Source: Neobacillus sp. CF12 (GTDB lineage Bacteria; Bacillota; Bacilli; Bacillales; Cytobacillaceae). From it: a stretch of 64,000 bases of DNA. Numbering within the stretch: the stretch's first letter is position 1; every line of letters begins with the position of its first letter. The position numbers and the translations under genes were made by a program. Shown piece after piece: positions 43,497 through 51,169 of this stretch. The notes beneath the pieces were generated by a model. That model saw nothing but the letters and a program-made list of their open reading frames with translations. It made no database searches and had not been told where the DNA came from. The stretch is from positions 1,172,501 through 1,236,500 of the forward strand of contig NZ_JAUCEU010000007.1 of assembly GCF_030348765.1 (NCBI RefSeq), written 5' to 3'.

Positions 43497-43687
43497 CTAA
43501 TCCCCTCCTTTCATCGACTGCAGCTAAAGAGGGAGTGTTATAAATTATTCTTACGTTTTATACCATGTGATACGCTATTGTATCCCTTATGACTACAAGT
43601 CTCCTTCGTTAAAAAAAACGATTACTATATTATATGAATGACTGCTTATTTTGAGTGGACAAGTGCTATTTTAAGGACATTTTTTAT

Positions 43688-43720
43688 AAAAAAAGGAGAC
43701 TTCAATAAAATGAAGTCCCT
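43688..43720 (-). terminator. intrinsic terminator after the acidic hypothetical protein gene
   Basis: GGGACTTCA / TGAAGTCTCC stem on the minus strand, 6-base loop, then TTTTTTT. It lies 28 bases after the stop and separates this gene from the gas vesicle promoter region. Confidence 0.82.
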
Positions 43721-43747
43721 TTTTCGTTTCATGTATTTTAGTGTGGT

Positions 43748-44557
43748 TTATCCATTTTTCACTATTTTCGATGGATTGTTGACTTTATATAGAACCGCTG
43801 CATCGACAATGAACTCTTCGTCTACATCTTTTCCCTTTGCCAGCTTCTTCTTTGCTATTTTCCCATCAAATTCAAGCTGATCCCCCGGTGCCAATTCAAA
43901 CTTTTTCAGTGTTTTACTATGGCTGCACCAGGCAAGCCCAATCTCAACGGGTGTTTCTTGCACGATTTGGACATTTTCAAGAACAACCACTTCATCGTTT
44001 TCTTCATTAAATGGGTTGTACGTAAGCGCAAACTGTTTGACACTTGCCGTAAAGTGAACTTTATCTGCCGGAAGCTCAATTTTCGGTTCCTGCGCTTTTT
44101 TTGGTTTCGTTGCTTTTGGTTTTTTAGGTTCAGCTTTTGCTGCCCGATTTGGTTCAGGAGTTTCTTCCTTTTCTTGAGTCCCTGTTCCCTCTTCTGCTGC
44201 TACACTGAAATCCTTTTCCTCTACCTGGAGCATACTCTCCTTGCCAAAACTGGAAGCCTGCATTTCCTTGAGAAACGCTGGGTGGATGCAACTCAAATTC
44301 CCATCCTGAAACTCAATCACAAGCGTATTAAACTCATCGGACTTCCCATATGTTTCATACCCCTTAATCGTAACAACACGCTGGTAATTCCGTTCCTTAA
44401 ACAAGAACTCCCTCTTCGCCTCCTTCGCAGACGAAAGACCCCACTCCTTCAACTTCTCACGATAATGCTCCTCATCACGAAACTCCTCAAAATCCCCTTT
44501 TGGAGGAATATATCGAGTCAAACCACTCCGCTCTAACTGCTCATGCTCAATAGCCAT
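43748..44557 (-). CDS. hypothetical two-domain protein with a charged Pro/Lys linker
   Basis: A 269-residue protein of unknown family. The N-terminal part (1-about 105) holds an EHYREKLKEWGLSSAKEAKR helix and a beta-rich segment (YQRVVTIKGYETYG). Residues about 115-160 are a low-complexity Glu/Pro/Ala/Lys linker (KAEPKKPKATKPKKAQEPK). The C-terminal part (about 165-269) has alternating strands such as KVHFTASVKQFALTY and DQLEFDGKIAKKK. It is monocistronic and cytosolic by sequence. No function is proposed. Confidence 0.7.
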   Translation of the reverse strand: MAIEHEQLERSGLTRYIPPKGDFEEFRDEEHYREKLKEWGLSSAKEAKREFLFKERNYQRVVTIKGYETYGKSDEFNTLVIEFQDGNLSCIHPAFLKEMQASSFGKESMLQVEEKDFSVAAEEGTGTQEKEETPEPNRAAKAEPKKPKATKPKKAQEPKIELPADKVHFTASVKQFALTYNPFNEENDEVVVLENVQIVQETPVEIGLAWCSHSKTLKKFELAPGDQLEFDGKIAKKKLAKGKDVDEEFIVDAAVLYKVNNPSKIVKNG

Positions 44558-44644
44558 CTTTACACACCCTCTATATGTTGTTCAACGACACCTACGGTGA
44601 CTCAGCACCATACCTTTTTTATTGTATCAAAGATTACTCTTAAT

Positions 44645-44699
44645 GAAAAAAGCTTAGGCATGATTTTTGTAGTTGGTTATCGCTACAAAGATCATGCCT
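44645..44699 (-). terminator. intrinsic terminator after ugd
   Basis: A 17-position stem AGGCATGATCTTTGTAG against CTACAAAAATCATGCCT (one mismatch), then AAGCTTTTTTC on the minus strand. Confidence 0.82.
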
Positions 44700-44704
44700 A
44701 TTGT

Positions 44705-46009
44705 TCAAATGATAATGGCCGGTTTTCCGATTGGATAGTATTCTATGGCTCTACATCCTCGGATGCTTTCTTCTGTAAAACAGTTTCTGCCGTCAAAGAT
44801 AATCGGTTCTTTCATATTCTCTAACATCGCCGCAACATCAATGTTTTTGACCTCTTTCCACTCCGTTACAATCAATACGGCGTCTGCTTCGTATACGGCT
44901 TCATCGATGGATCCTGCATATTTAATAGTATCCCCAATAATTTTTCTGGCATTTTCAGTTGCTACTGGGTCATAGGCAACAACTTCTGCTCCGTATTTTG
45001 TTAACGTTCGAGCAATTGGAATGGAGGGTGCTTCTCTCATATCGTCTGTTTCTGGTTTAAAGGCTAAGCCTAACATTGCAATTTTTCTGCCTTTTAATCC
45101 TCCAAACCTTTTCAACGCCTTTGTCACCAACAATTCCCGCTGGTACTCATTTATTGCAATTGTTTCTTTTAATAATGGGAATTTAACTCCATTTACCCCT
45201 GCGGTATGCAGCAAGGCTTTGACATCCTTTGGAAAACACGAACCGCCGTAGCCAATACCGGCATTCAAAAACGCTTCGCCAATTCTTTGATCCTTACCCA
45301 TACCTTTGGCAACATCCGTCACATCTGCACCAACTGCCTCGCATAAATTGGCAATTTCATTTATATAACTGATCTTCGTTGCTAAAAAAGCATTCGAAGC
45401 ATATTTAATCATTTCAGCACTTCTTGTACTGGTCAAAATCATTGGCACATTCAATGGCCGATACATATCCTTTATTTTCTCAGCTGATTCCGCATCTTCA
45501 GATCCAATAATGATACGATCTGCTTTCATAGTATCTTCGATTGCAGATCCCTGGCGGAGAAATTCAGGATTGGATACCATTTTCACAGGAAACCCAGATA
45601 AATCTTCAATCAATGTTTTTATAAAATCATTCGTTCCAACTGGAACCGTACTCTTAATGACAATGACCGATTCAGGTGTGAGAGAGGATGAAATATCTTT
45701 TGCAGCCTGTACCAAATAAGAGAGATCCGCTGCTCCATCCTCCCCTTGTGGCGTCCCTACTGCAACAACAATGATATCTGCTTCCCCTAACGCATCAGCA
45801 AGAGTGGTTGTAAAATGCAGCCTGCCTGCTGCCATGTTAGAAGCTAGCAAGTCTTCAAGACCTGGTTCATAAATTGGCGAAATCCCCTGACGTAGTTGGT
45901 TGATTTTTTGTTCATTTATATCTATACATGTTACATAATGACCGATTTGTGATAAACAAACACCAGTAGACAGCCCTACATAGCCTGTACCTAAAACAGC
46001 AATCTTCAT
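44705..46009 (-). CDS. ugd: UDP-glucose 6-dehydrogenase
   Basis: NAD-dependent two-step oxidation of UDP-glucose to UDP-glucuronate. The 434-residue protein opens with the MKIAVLGTGYVGLSTG Rossmann motif; the catalytic Cys is in GYGGSCFPKD at about residue 260, and LGLAFKPETDDMREAPS follows. The ATG at 46009 is preferred because the Rossmann strand begins there; upstream in-frame ATGs overlap galU. It directly follows galU, so the two form a UDP-glucose to UDP-glucuronate pathway for a surface polymer such as teichuronic acid or a capsule. Confidence 0.94.
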   Translation of the reverse strand: MKIAVLGTGYVGLSTGVCLSQIGHYVTCIDINEQKINQLRQGISPIYEPGLEDLLASNMAAGRLHFTTTLADALGEADIIVVAVGTPQGEDGAADLSYLVQAAKDISSSLTPESVIVIKSTVPVGTNDFIKTLIEDLSGFPVKMVSNPEFLRQGSAIEDTMKADRIIIGSEDAESAEKIKDMYRPLNVPMILTSTRSAEMIKYASNAFLATKISYINEIANLCEAVGADVTDVAKGMGKDQRIGEAFLNAGIGYGGSCFPKDVKALLHTAGVNGVKFPLLKETIAINEYQRELLVTKALKRFGGLKGRKIAMLGLAFKPETDDMREAPSIPIARTLTKYGAEVVAYDPVATENARKIIGDTIKYAGSIDEAVYEADAVLIVTEWKEVKNIDVAAMLENMKEPIIFDGRNCFTEESIRGCRAIEYYPIGKPAIII

Positions 46010-46010
46010 C

Positions 46011-46916
46011 TCAATCATTCTCTCTCTTACCATTTTGAAGGTTTTCGTTCCTCGATACTTCTTGTAAATAGGCTAAAACCGATTCTCTGATATCATCACG
46101 GCTTAAAGCAAAATCGATCGTTGCTTTTATAAAACCAATTTTATCTCCGATATCATAGCGGCTTCCCTGAAAGTTATAGGCAAAAACCGCCTGATGTTTA
46201 TTCAATTCATTGATGGCGTCAGTCAGTTGTAATTCATCCCCTCGACCCAATGGAATTCTCTCTAAAATTTCAAATATCAAAGGGCTCAAAACGTAACGGC
46301 CCATGATGGCATATCTTGAAGGAGCCTCTTCCACGCTGGGCTTCTCAACAAGTGAATCAATATGGAATAAGTCTGACTCAATCATCGTCCCCTTTGGTTT
46401 AATAATTCCGTATTTGCTAACCTCTTCTTCTGATACCGTCTGAACAGCAACCACTGAGCTATTATAATATTCGAACACATCAATCACCTGCTTTAGGCAG
46501 GGAACTTCCGACATAACGATATCATCACCAAGCAAAACCGCAAATGGTTCATCGCCAATGACGCTTTTCGCACAAAGAATGGCATGTCCCAGCCCTTTTG
46601 GTTCTTTTTGACGAACATAAACTATATTGACCAAACTCGATATTTCTTGAACTTCTTTTAACATATCAAGTTTGTTTTTTCTTAAAAGTGTATCTTCAAG
46701 TTCGTACGATTTATCGAAATGATCCTCTATAGATCGTTTTCCTCTGCCGATAATGATGATAATTTCCTCAATCCCAGAAGCAACTGCTTCCTCAACAATA
46801 TATTGAATGGTTGGCTTATCAACAATCGGCAGCATTTCCTTTGGTTGTGCTTTCGTTGCTGGCAAAAAACGCGTTCCGAGGCCAGCTGCTGGAATAATGG
46901 CCTTTCGGATTTTCAT
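46011..46916 (-). CDS. galU: UTP--glucose-1-phosphate uridylyltransferase
   Basis: Makes UDP-glucose from UTP and glucose-1-phosphate. The 301-residue protein has the nucleotide-binding start KAIIPAAGLGTRFLPATKA, the KEMLPIVDKP motif and VLLGDDIV. Length and motifs match GtaB/YngB of B. subtilis. ATG behind GGAAAGGAGG. It is followed at once by ugd. The spacing of about 150 bases and a terminator upstream make galU-ugd an independent unit from the glycosyltransferase genes. Confidence 0.95.
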   Translation of the reverse strand: MKIRKAIIPAAGLGTRFLPATKAQPKEMLPIVDKPTIQYIVEEAVASGIEEIIIIIGRGKRSIEDHFDKSYELEDTLLRKNKLDMLKEVQEISSLVNIVYVRQKEPKGLGHAILCAKSVIGDEPFAVLLGDDIVMSEVPCLKQVIDVFEYYNSSVVAVQTVSEEEVSKYGIIKPKGTMIESDLFHIDSLVEKPSVEEAPSRYAIMGRYVLSPLIFEILERIPLGRGDELQLTDAINELNKHQAVFAYNFQGSRYDIGDKIGFIKATIDFALSRDDIRESVLAYLQEVSRNENLQNGKREND

Positions 46917-47025
46917 ATGCTGCCTCCTTTCCTTTTCTCCTTACTCTTTTATATGCGGGTGGACAACTTCCTGTCACGTTAGTAACCTAGTAATATCTTT
47001 ATTTCTTTGTATGCCTTTACCATTT

Positions 47026-47066
47026 TTTAAAAATAAAACTCCCTAAACAAATGCAATAAAGGGAGT
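47026..47066 (-). terminator. intrinsic terminator after the HipA-like kinase gene
   Basis: ACTCCC / GGGAGT stem on the minus strand with a 17-base loop, then TTTTATTTTT. It starts at the stop codon of the kinase-like gene and lies upstream of galU. Confidence 0.7.
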
Positions 47067-47842
47067 CATTCATCATTTGCATGTATGGGTTGATAAACTC
47101 TTTTAATAAACCTTTCCATCAGTTTTTTAAGAATTCTTTTTCGCCGTGTCACCAACGCAGTTACAATCGCTTTTCTTTCTTCATTCGTAACCTGCCAATC
47201 ATCTGGAATCGCTGCAACAATTTCTTCTATTAAATGGATCGGTATCTCTTGAATGATTTCTAGCTGCTCATAAAAATTCTGCTCATTCTCAATGAAATAT
47301 GCCATGATTTGGTGGGTTGCACTTTTCAATATGGTGATTGGCAAAGATTCAATGTCTTCCAATGTCCAGTTATAAGAAGCGAACACTTCAGCATGATCGA
47401 TAATCCACAAGTTGTAGGAATTTGTTGAGTTATCACATAAAATGATGTTTTTCCTTGTTCGGTCCCGATTACACATCCAATAATCAAATAAAATCACACC
47501 TGCAAGGCTTTCTTTGTTAGAGATAGCAGGAACATTTGTCACCTGATGTCCATTAAAACATTCTGGCACATATAGGCTCGCGAATTGTGTTTGTGTTTGA
47601 ACCATTTGAGAGAGTTCAGGGTATTGAGAGGAAAACTCTTGAGGGATTTCTACTAATTTAGCAAACGGAATTGGCAGACCTAGATACCGTGCTAGGCAAT
47701 AGGCGACCCATTCATTTGCTAATGCCTTTTCAAACCCAGGTTGGAAGTATTTCACCACGTAATCACGGCCATCATTAAACGTAATCAAGTGAGCATTCGA
47801 TTTTCCTTCTAGTGTTTTCTTATACGCAACTGGCTGGATCAT
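47066..47842 (-). CDS. HipA-like kinase domain protein
   Basis: A 258-residue protein with a HipA-like/protein-kinase-like fold: NDGRDYVVKYFQPG (possible ATP-binding Lys), NEWVAYCLARYLGLPIPFA, FDYWMCNRDRTRKNII (catalytic loop with Asp and Asn) and LWIIDHAEVF (metal-binding Asp). There is no HipB antitoxin gene beside it, so a toxin role is unlikely. The ATG overlaps the end of the glycosyltransferase gene by four bases, so the two are coupled. Substrate unknown; kinases of related fold (CotH group) act on spore coat proteins. Confidence 0.78.
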   Translation of the reverse strand: MIQPVAYKKTLEGKSNAHLITFNDGRDYVVKYFQPGFEKALANEWVAYCLARYLGLPIPFAKLVEIPQEFSSQYPELSQMVQTQTQFASLYVPECFNGHQVTNVPAISNKESLAGVILFDYWMCNRDRTRKNIILCDNSTNSYNLWIIDHAEVFASYNWTLEDIESLPITILKSATHQIMAYFIENEQNFYEQLEIIQEIPIHLIEEIVAAIPDDWQVTNEERKAIVTALVTRRKRILKKLMERFIKRVYQPIHANDE

Positions 47843-48954
47843 ATGCCATTCACCTCTCTACTGTCATTTGTGTCTGCACCACATATTCTTTTTAATAAAT
47901 GAACATATTGCTTGGCCACAATTTCGATAGCGAATTTTTCATGAACACGTGAAATCGCCGCTTCTGACATTTGTTGATGGAGACTACGATTATCTAAAAT
48001 ACTCGTAAGCTGTTTGACAGCATCTTCTACATTTTGTCCACGAAAAAGCAGTCCATGTTCCCCGTGTACAACTAATTCGGTGACGGGCATCATTTTTGAG
48101 GCAACTACAGGTACGCCACAAACCATTGATTCAATGAAGGTATTTCCAAAAGATTCGGTTTTAGTCGTTGCTAACGTACAGCCGCCGGATTGACGGATTT
48201 TCGCATAAACATGTGGCATCTGCTGATACGGAATCACTGGAAACCATTTGACGATATCAGTCAAATTCTCCTCCTGCCATTTGGCAGCGAATTCATCCCG
48301 CTGTACACTTTGAGCACCACCAATCACCCAAAGTTCGATATCATCACGCTGACTTTTAATTAGCTTGGCTACCTCTAAAAGCATTTGCCAGTTTTTACGT
48401 TTGTCCAAGCGGCCAATCCATCCGATTATTTTTTTCTCACTTGGAAGTTTCGGTTCATTGTCATGATTGATTTCTTCTTCCCCTAAAGCTCGGTAAAAAG
48501 TTGTATCGATGCCATTGTAAATAACATGAATCGGGATTTCATCCGTCAATATGGACACTAATCGTTTTTGATAGTTTGAGGGAACAACGATGGCTTCCGG
48601 CTCTATTCCTCTGAAAGATTTTAAGTGTGGCTTAAGCTTAATCAGTTCCGGAGTACGAGCCTCGACCAAAACTGGGCCTTTATAGTTAGCTTTCTTAATC
48701 CATTTAAAAGCTGCACCTGTGTCAACAACAATAATGGCGTCATAGTGATTGTTTTTTATAATCCCAATAATCTCCTGTTCATCCTTAGTCAAGTAAACAG
48801 GAGCAACATCTTCCATAATGTGAAGTCCGCCATGATCGGTTGTGTACAAAAACTCTGTATCAATTCCATGTTTTTTAAAATAAATCGAGCGGTTGCGCCA
48901 GCCTGCATTCACCCCGCCTACCGTCAGCAAACGCCAGATTACTAAAACTTTCAT
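47839..48954 (-). CDS. glycosyltransferase family 4 protein
   Basis: A 371-residue GT-B glycosyltransferase. The C-terminal donor domain has IIGWIGRLDKRKNW, IELWVIGGA and the ESFGNTFIESMVCGVPVVASKMMPVTELV motif with its GT4 Glu residues. The N-terminal acceptor domain opens VIWRLLTVGGVNAGWRNR. It is followed by a coupled HipA-like kinase gene and preceded by another kinase-like gene, an arrangement similar to spore coat glycosyltransferase/kinase loci (CotSA/CotS group) by general resemblance. The acceptor is unknown. Confidence 0.85.
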   Translation of the reverse strand: MKVLVIWRLLTVGGVNAGWRNRSIYFKKHGIDTEFLYTTDHGGLHIMEDVAPVYLTKDEQEIIGIIKNNHYDAIIVVDTGAAFKWIKKANYKGPVLVEARTPELIKLKPHLKSFRGIEPEAIVVPSNYQKRLVSILTDEIPIHVIYNGIDTTFYRALGEEEINHDNEPKLPSEKKIIGWIGRLDKRKNWQMLLEVAKLIKSQRDDIELWVIGGAQSVQRDEFAAKWQEENLTDIVKWFPVIPYQQMPHVYAKIRQSGGCTLATTKTESFGNTFIESMVCGVPVVASKMMPVTELVVHGEHGLLFRGQNVEDAVKQLTSILDNRSLHQQMSEAAISRVHEKFAIEIVAKQYVHLLKRICGADTNDSREVNGI

Positions 48955-49026
48955 AATGGTTTCTCCTCGTATTCATTAGGCCCCTCCTCATGCTGTTAGG
49001 TCTATATGTTCAACCCTTAAGGCCGT

Positions 49027-50148
49027 TTAACGACGTTTTTTATCTTTCTTTTTGTTCTTGTTATGCTTATTATCACGGCGGTCTCGATCATCGCCTCTAT
49101 CTCCTGCGTAGTGTTTACCACCTTTACCACCTTTACCACCCTTAGCGCCTTTGCTTCGTCGACCTCTATCTCCCTCGAAGTGTTTTCCACCTTGATGGCC
49201 GAGATCTTCTTTTCCATCTTGATATCTGCGATTTTCTTTTGATCCCCGATCGCCTTCGAAACGTCTTACTCCCTCATAATTACTCTCACCTTCAGGATGT
49301 CTTGCTTCAAAATCTTGTTCGAGTTTGTCCCAATATTCGTCGATTTTCTCCATGACTGCTTCTGGATCTGCTCCTCGTGCAAGCATTGTTTTGATCCACT
49401 CTTCCTTGAAAACCTTATGAACAAGACCCTGAAGTAGAATGACATAATTTTTCTCATCAGCTGTCGTCAATAAACTATTACTAAGATTTTTCAACGTATT
49501 CTTATCCGGTTTTTCCGGAAGTAAGAGTGCAGTAATTTCTCTGGATATTTCCTCCATACGGATATAATGGAGCCACTCCGTATATAGTTCCGGAGCCATT
49601 TCCTGAACATGCCCCATAAAGATTGCTTTATTTTCTTCCCCTAAGGATGTCAATAGTTTTCTTGGGTATGGATAGACGCGATCACGCCAAATGGTCCTCG
49701 CTACATCAATTACCTTTAGACTGCCGTCAGGCTGCAGGTAAATTTGACGCTTATGATGGTCTATTCGCTCATATCCAATTTTCTTAAACGTAATTAACAT
49801 TTCAATTAATTTCGCAGATAGTGCCTCTGTCAATGGCTGGGATTGTAAATACTCTCGTAAATCAACTCCCCTGATAATCTCCATCACAATATAGAGTGGT
49901 CCTTTTCCATAAAGCATTGGAAATAGAGTGGTTTGCTGCCCAAGGGATAAAGCATAATATTCGCGTTCGCAATCTTCGGTATTACCAAATACTTTCACAC
50001 AGATGTCGTCATTTATTTGGAAAACGGCACCTTGTCGCCCTTTCCCCATCATGACTAACGGTGAGTCATTCACCACATCGACATCGGCATTAATTTGGTT
50101 TGTTACTTTAATTTGGTCCATCCATTGTTCTAAATTCGGAATATTCAT
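49027..50148 (-). CDS. protein kinase-like protein with a basic Gly/Lys/Arg/Asp-rich tail
   Basis: A 373-residue protein. Residues 1-about 200 form a small kinase-like domain: GKGRQGAVFQI (Gly loop), DICVKVF (Lys), YIVMEIIRGVDLREYL (hinge), RIDHHKRQIYL (catalytic-loop Asp, with Gln where Asn is usual) and LKVIDVAR (metal Asp). Residues about 285-373 are a low-complexity tail with repeated GDRG, KGGKGGKGGK and a KKKDKKRR end. Such tails recall spore coat proteins and nucleic-acid or polyanion binding segments. It lies upstream of the glycosyltransferase gene with about 70 bases between. Function is unproven. Confidence 0.75.
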   Translation of the reverse strand: MNIPNLEQWMDQIKVTNQINADVDVVNDSPLVMMGKGRQGAVFQINDDICVKVFGNTEDCEREYYALSLGQQTTLFPMLYGKGPLYIVMEIIRGVDLREYLQSQPLTEALSAKLIEMLITFKKIGYERIDHHKRQIYLQPDGSLKVIDVARTIWRDRVYPYPRKLLTSLGEENKAIFMGHVQEMAPELYTEWLHYIRMEEISREITALLLPEKPDKNTLKNLSNSLLTTADEKNYVILLQGLVHKVFKEEWIKTMLARGADPEAVMEKIDEYWDKLEQDFEARHPEGESNYEGVRRFEGDRGSKENRRYQDGKEDLGHQGGKHFEGDRGRRSKGAKGGKGGKGGKHYAGDRGDDRDRRDNKHNKNKKKDKKRR

Positions 50149-50488
50149 ATATTTCCTCCTTCCAATTCAAGTTGGCAACTTGATTCATATATTGTCTCGA
50201 CAGTACCCAACAGCAATATCTGCTTGTCTCTTCTTAAACCCTAAGAATCTACTGCCTATTATAGTTAATTCAAAAGTGGCATAAAGTGTTAAGGCTTACG
50301 TCTATAAAAAAGAAAAATGTATTTACAATTTGTATCAATTTCAACGTTACCTATAATCGATAATTATTCTCAAAATCTATATATTGTTAAAGAAGTCATT
50401 AAATTTTTCTTAACAATTCATTTAAGTGAATTTTCCTAGGACAACTTAGGTTACTATTAAACTATACGTAAGTTTGAAAGGAGAATTT
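50149..50488. other. gene-free divergent intergenic region
   Basis: About 340 AT-rich bases between the kinase-like gene (minus) and the TorD gene (plus). Several TTAAG/CTTAA-type short inversions occur near 50400-50430, but no Fnr-like TGTGA-N6-TCACA site, riboswitch or repeat could be identified. The plus-strand ribosome site AAAGGAG lies at its right end. Confidence 0.5.
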
Positions 50489-51169
50489 ATGCCTACAATC
50501 GAGAGCTCGACAAGGAACGAAACTTCCCTTTTACAAAATCGCCTTTATATTAATCAGTTCATCCGTTTTATTTTTGATGTACCACCTGAAAAGCAGTCTT
50601 TACTTGCCGTAACAAATAATCCACATTGGAGGTCACTTTGTGAGTTTAGTGAGGCCTTTCGTATGATTGATAAGAGTATTCAAGGACTTCATATAGATGA
50701 CGGTGAGAAAATTATCCAATTGAATGAAGAATATAACCGGTTATTTATTGGTCCCAACACACTTCCTGCCCCTCTTTGGGAATCCGTTTATTTAAGCCGG
50801 GAGCATTTACTATTTGATGCAGTAACCTTGGAGGTTAGGAATTGCTACCGCAAGTATGGTTTATCCTTTATCCGCGAGAGCAATGAGCCTGATGATCATA
50901 TTGTTATTGAATTAGAGTTTCTAAGTTATCTTATTCAAAAAACGCTTGAAAGCGACAATGTGGCGTCCAAGCAAAAGTTGTTAGAGGATCAATATTCCTT
51001 TTTAACCAATCATCTTTTAAAATGGTGTCCCATTTTTTGTGAAATACTGAGCAAATCAACATCCTTTGACCTGTATAAAGGTGCAGCTTTGCTTTTGGCA
51101 GAGTATCTCCATTTTGAAAATGAATTTATCCCAGCCTTGAAGGAGGGTATTTTAGTAAATGAGCGATAA
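50489..51169 (+). CDS. TorD/DmsD family molybdoenzyme chaperone
   Basis: A cytosolic chaperone expected to bind the twin-arginine leader and help insert cofactor into the next-gene enzyme. The 226-residue helical protein starts at ATG 50489 behind AAAGGAG. It shows the family pattern YNRLFIGPNTLPAPLWESVYL (near residue 80; compare the YxxLFxGPxxLPAPPWxS motif) and EPDDHIVIELEFLSYL (compare EPxDHIxxELxF). It overlaps the dmsA-like gene by 11 bases, consistent with a dedicated pair. Confidence 0.9.
   Translation: MPTIESSTRNETSLLQNRLYINQFIRFIFDVPPEKQSLLAVTNNPHWRSLCEFSEAFRMIDKSIQGLHIDDGEKIIQLNEEYNRLFIGPNTLPAPLWESVYLSREHLLFDAVTLEVRNCYRKYGLSFIRESNEPDDHIVIELEFLSYLIQKTLESDNVASKQKLLEDQYSFLTNHLLKWCPIFCEILSKSTSFDLYKGAALLLAEYLHFENEFIPALKEGILVNER

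Noticed and set aside
47066..47842. HipBA toxin-antitoxin system
   Set aside because: The kinase-like protein has no adjacent HipB-like DNA-binding gene and is coupled to a glycosyltransferase instead.
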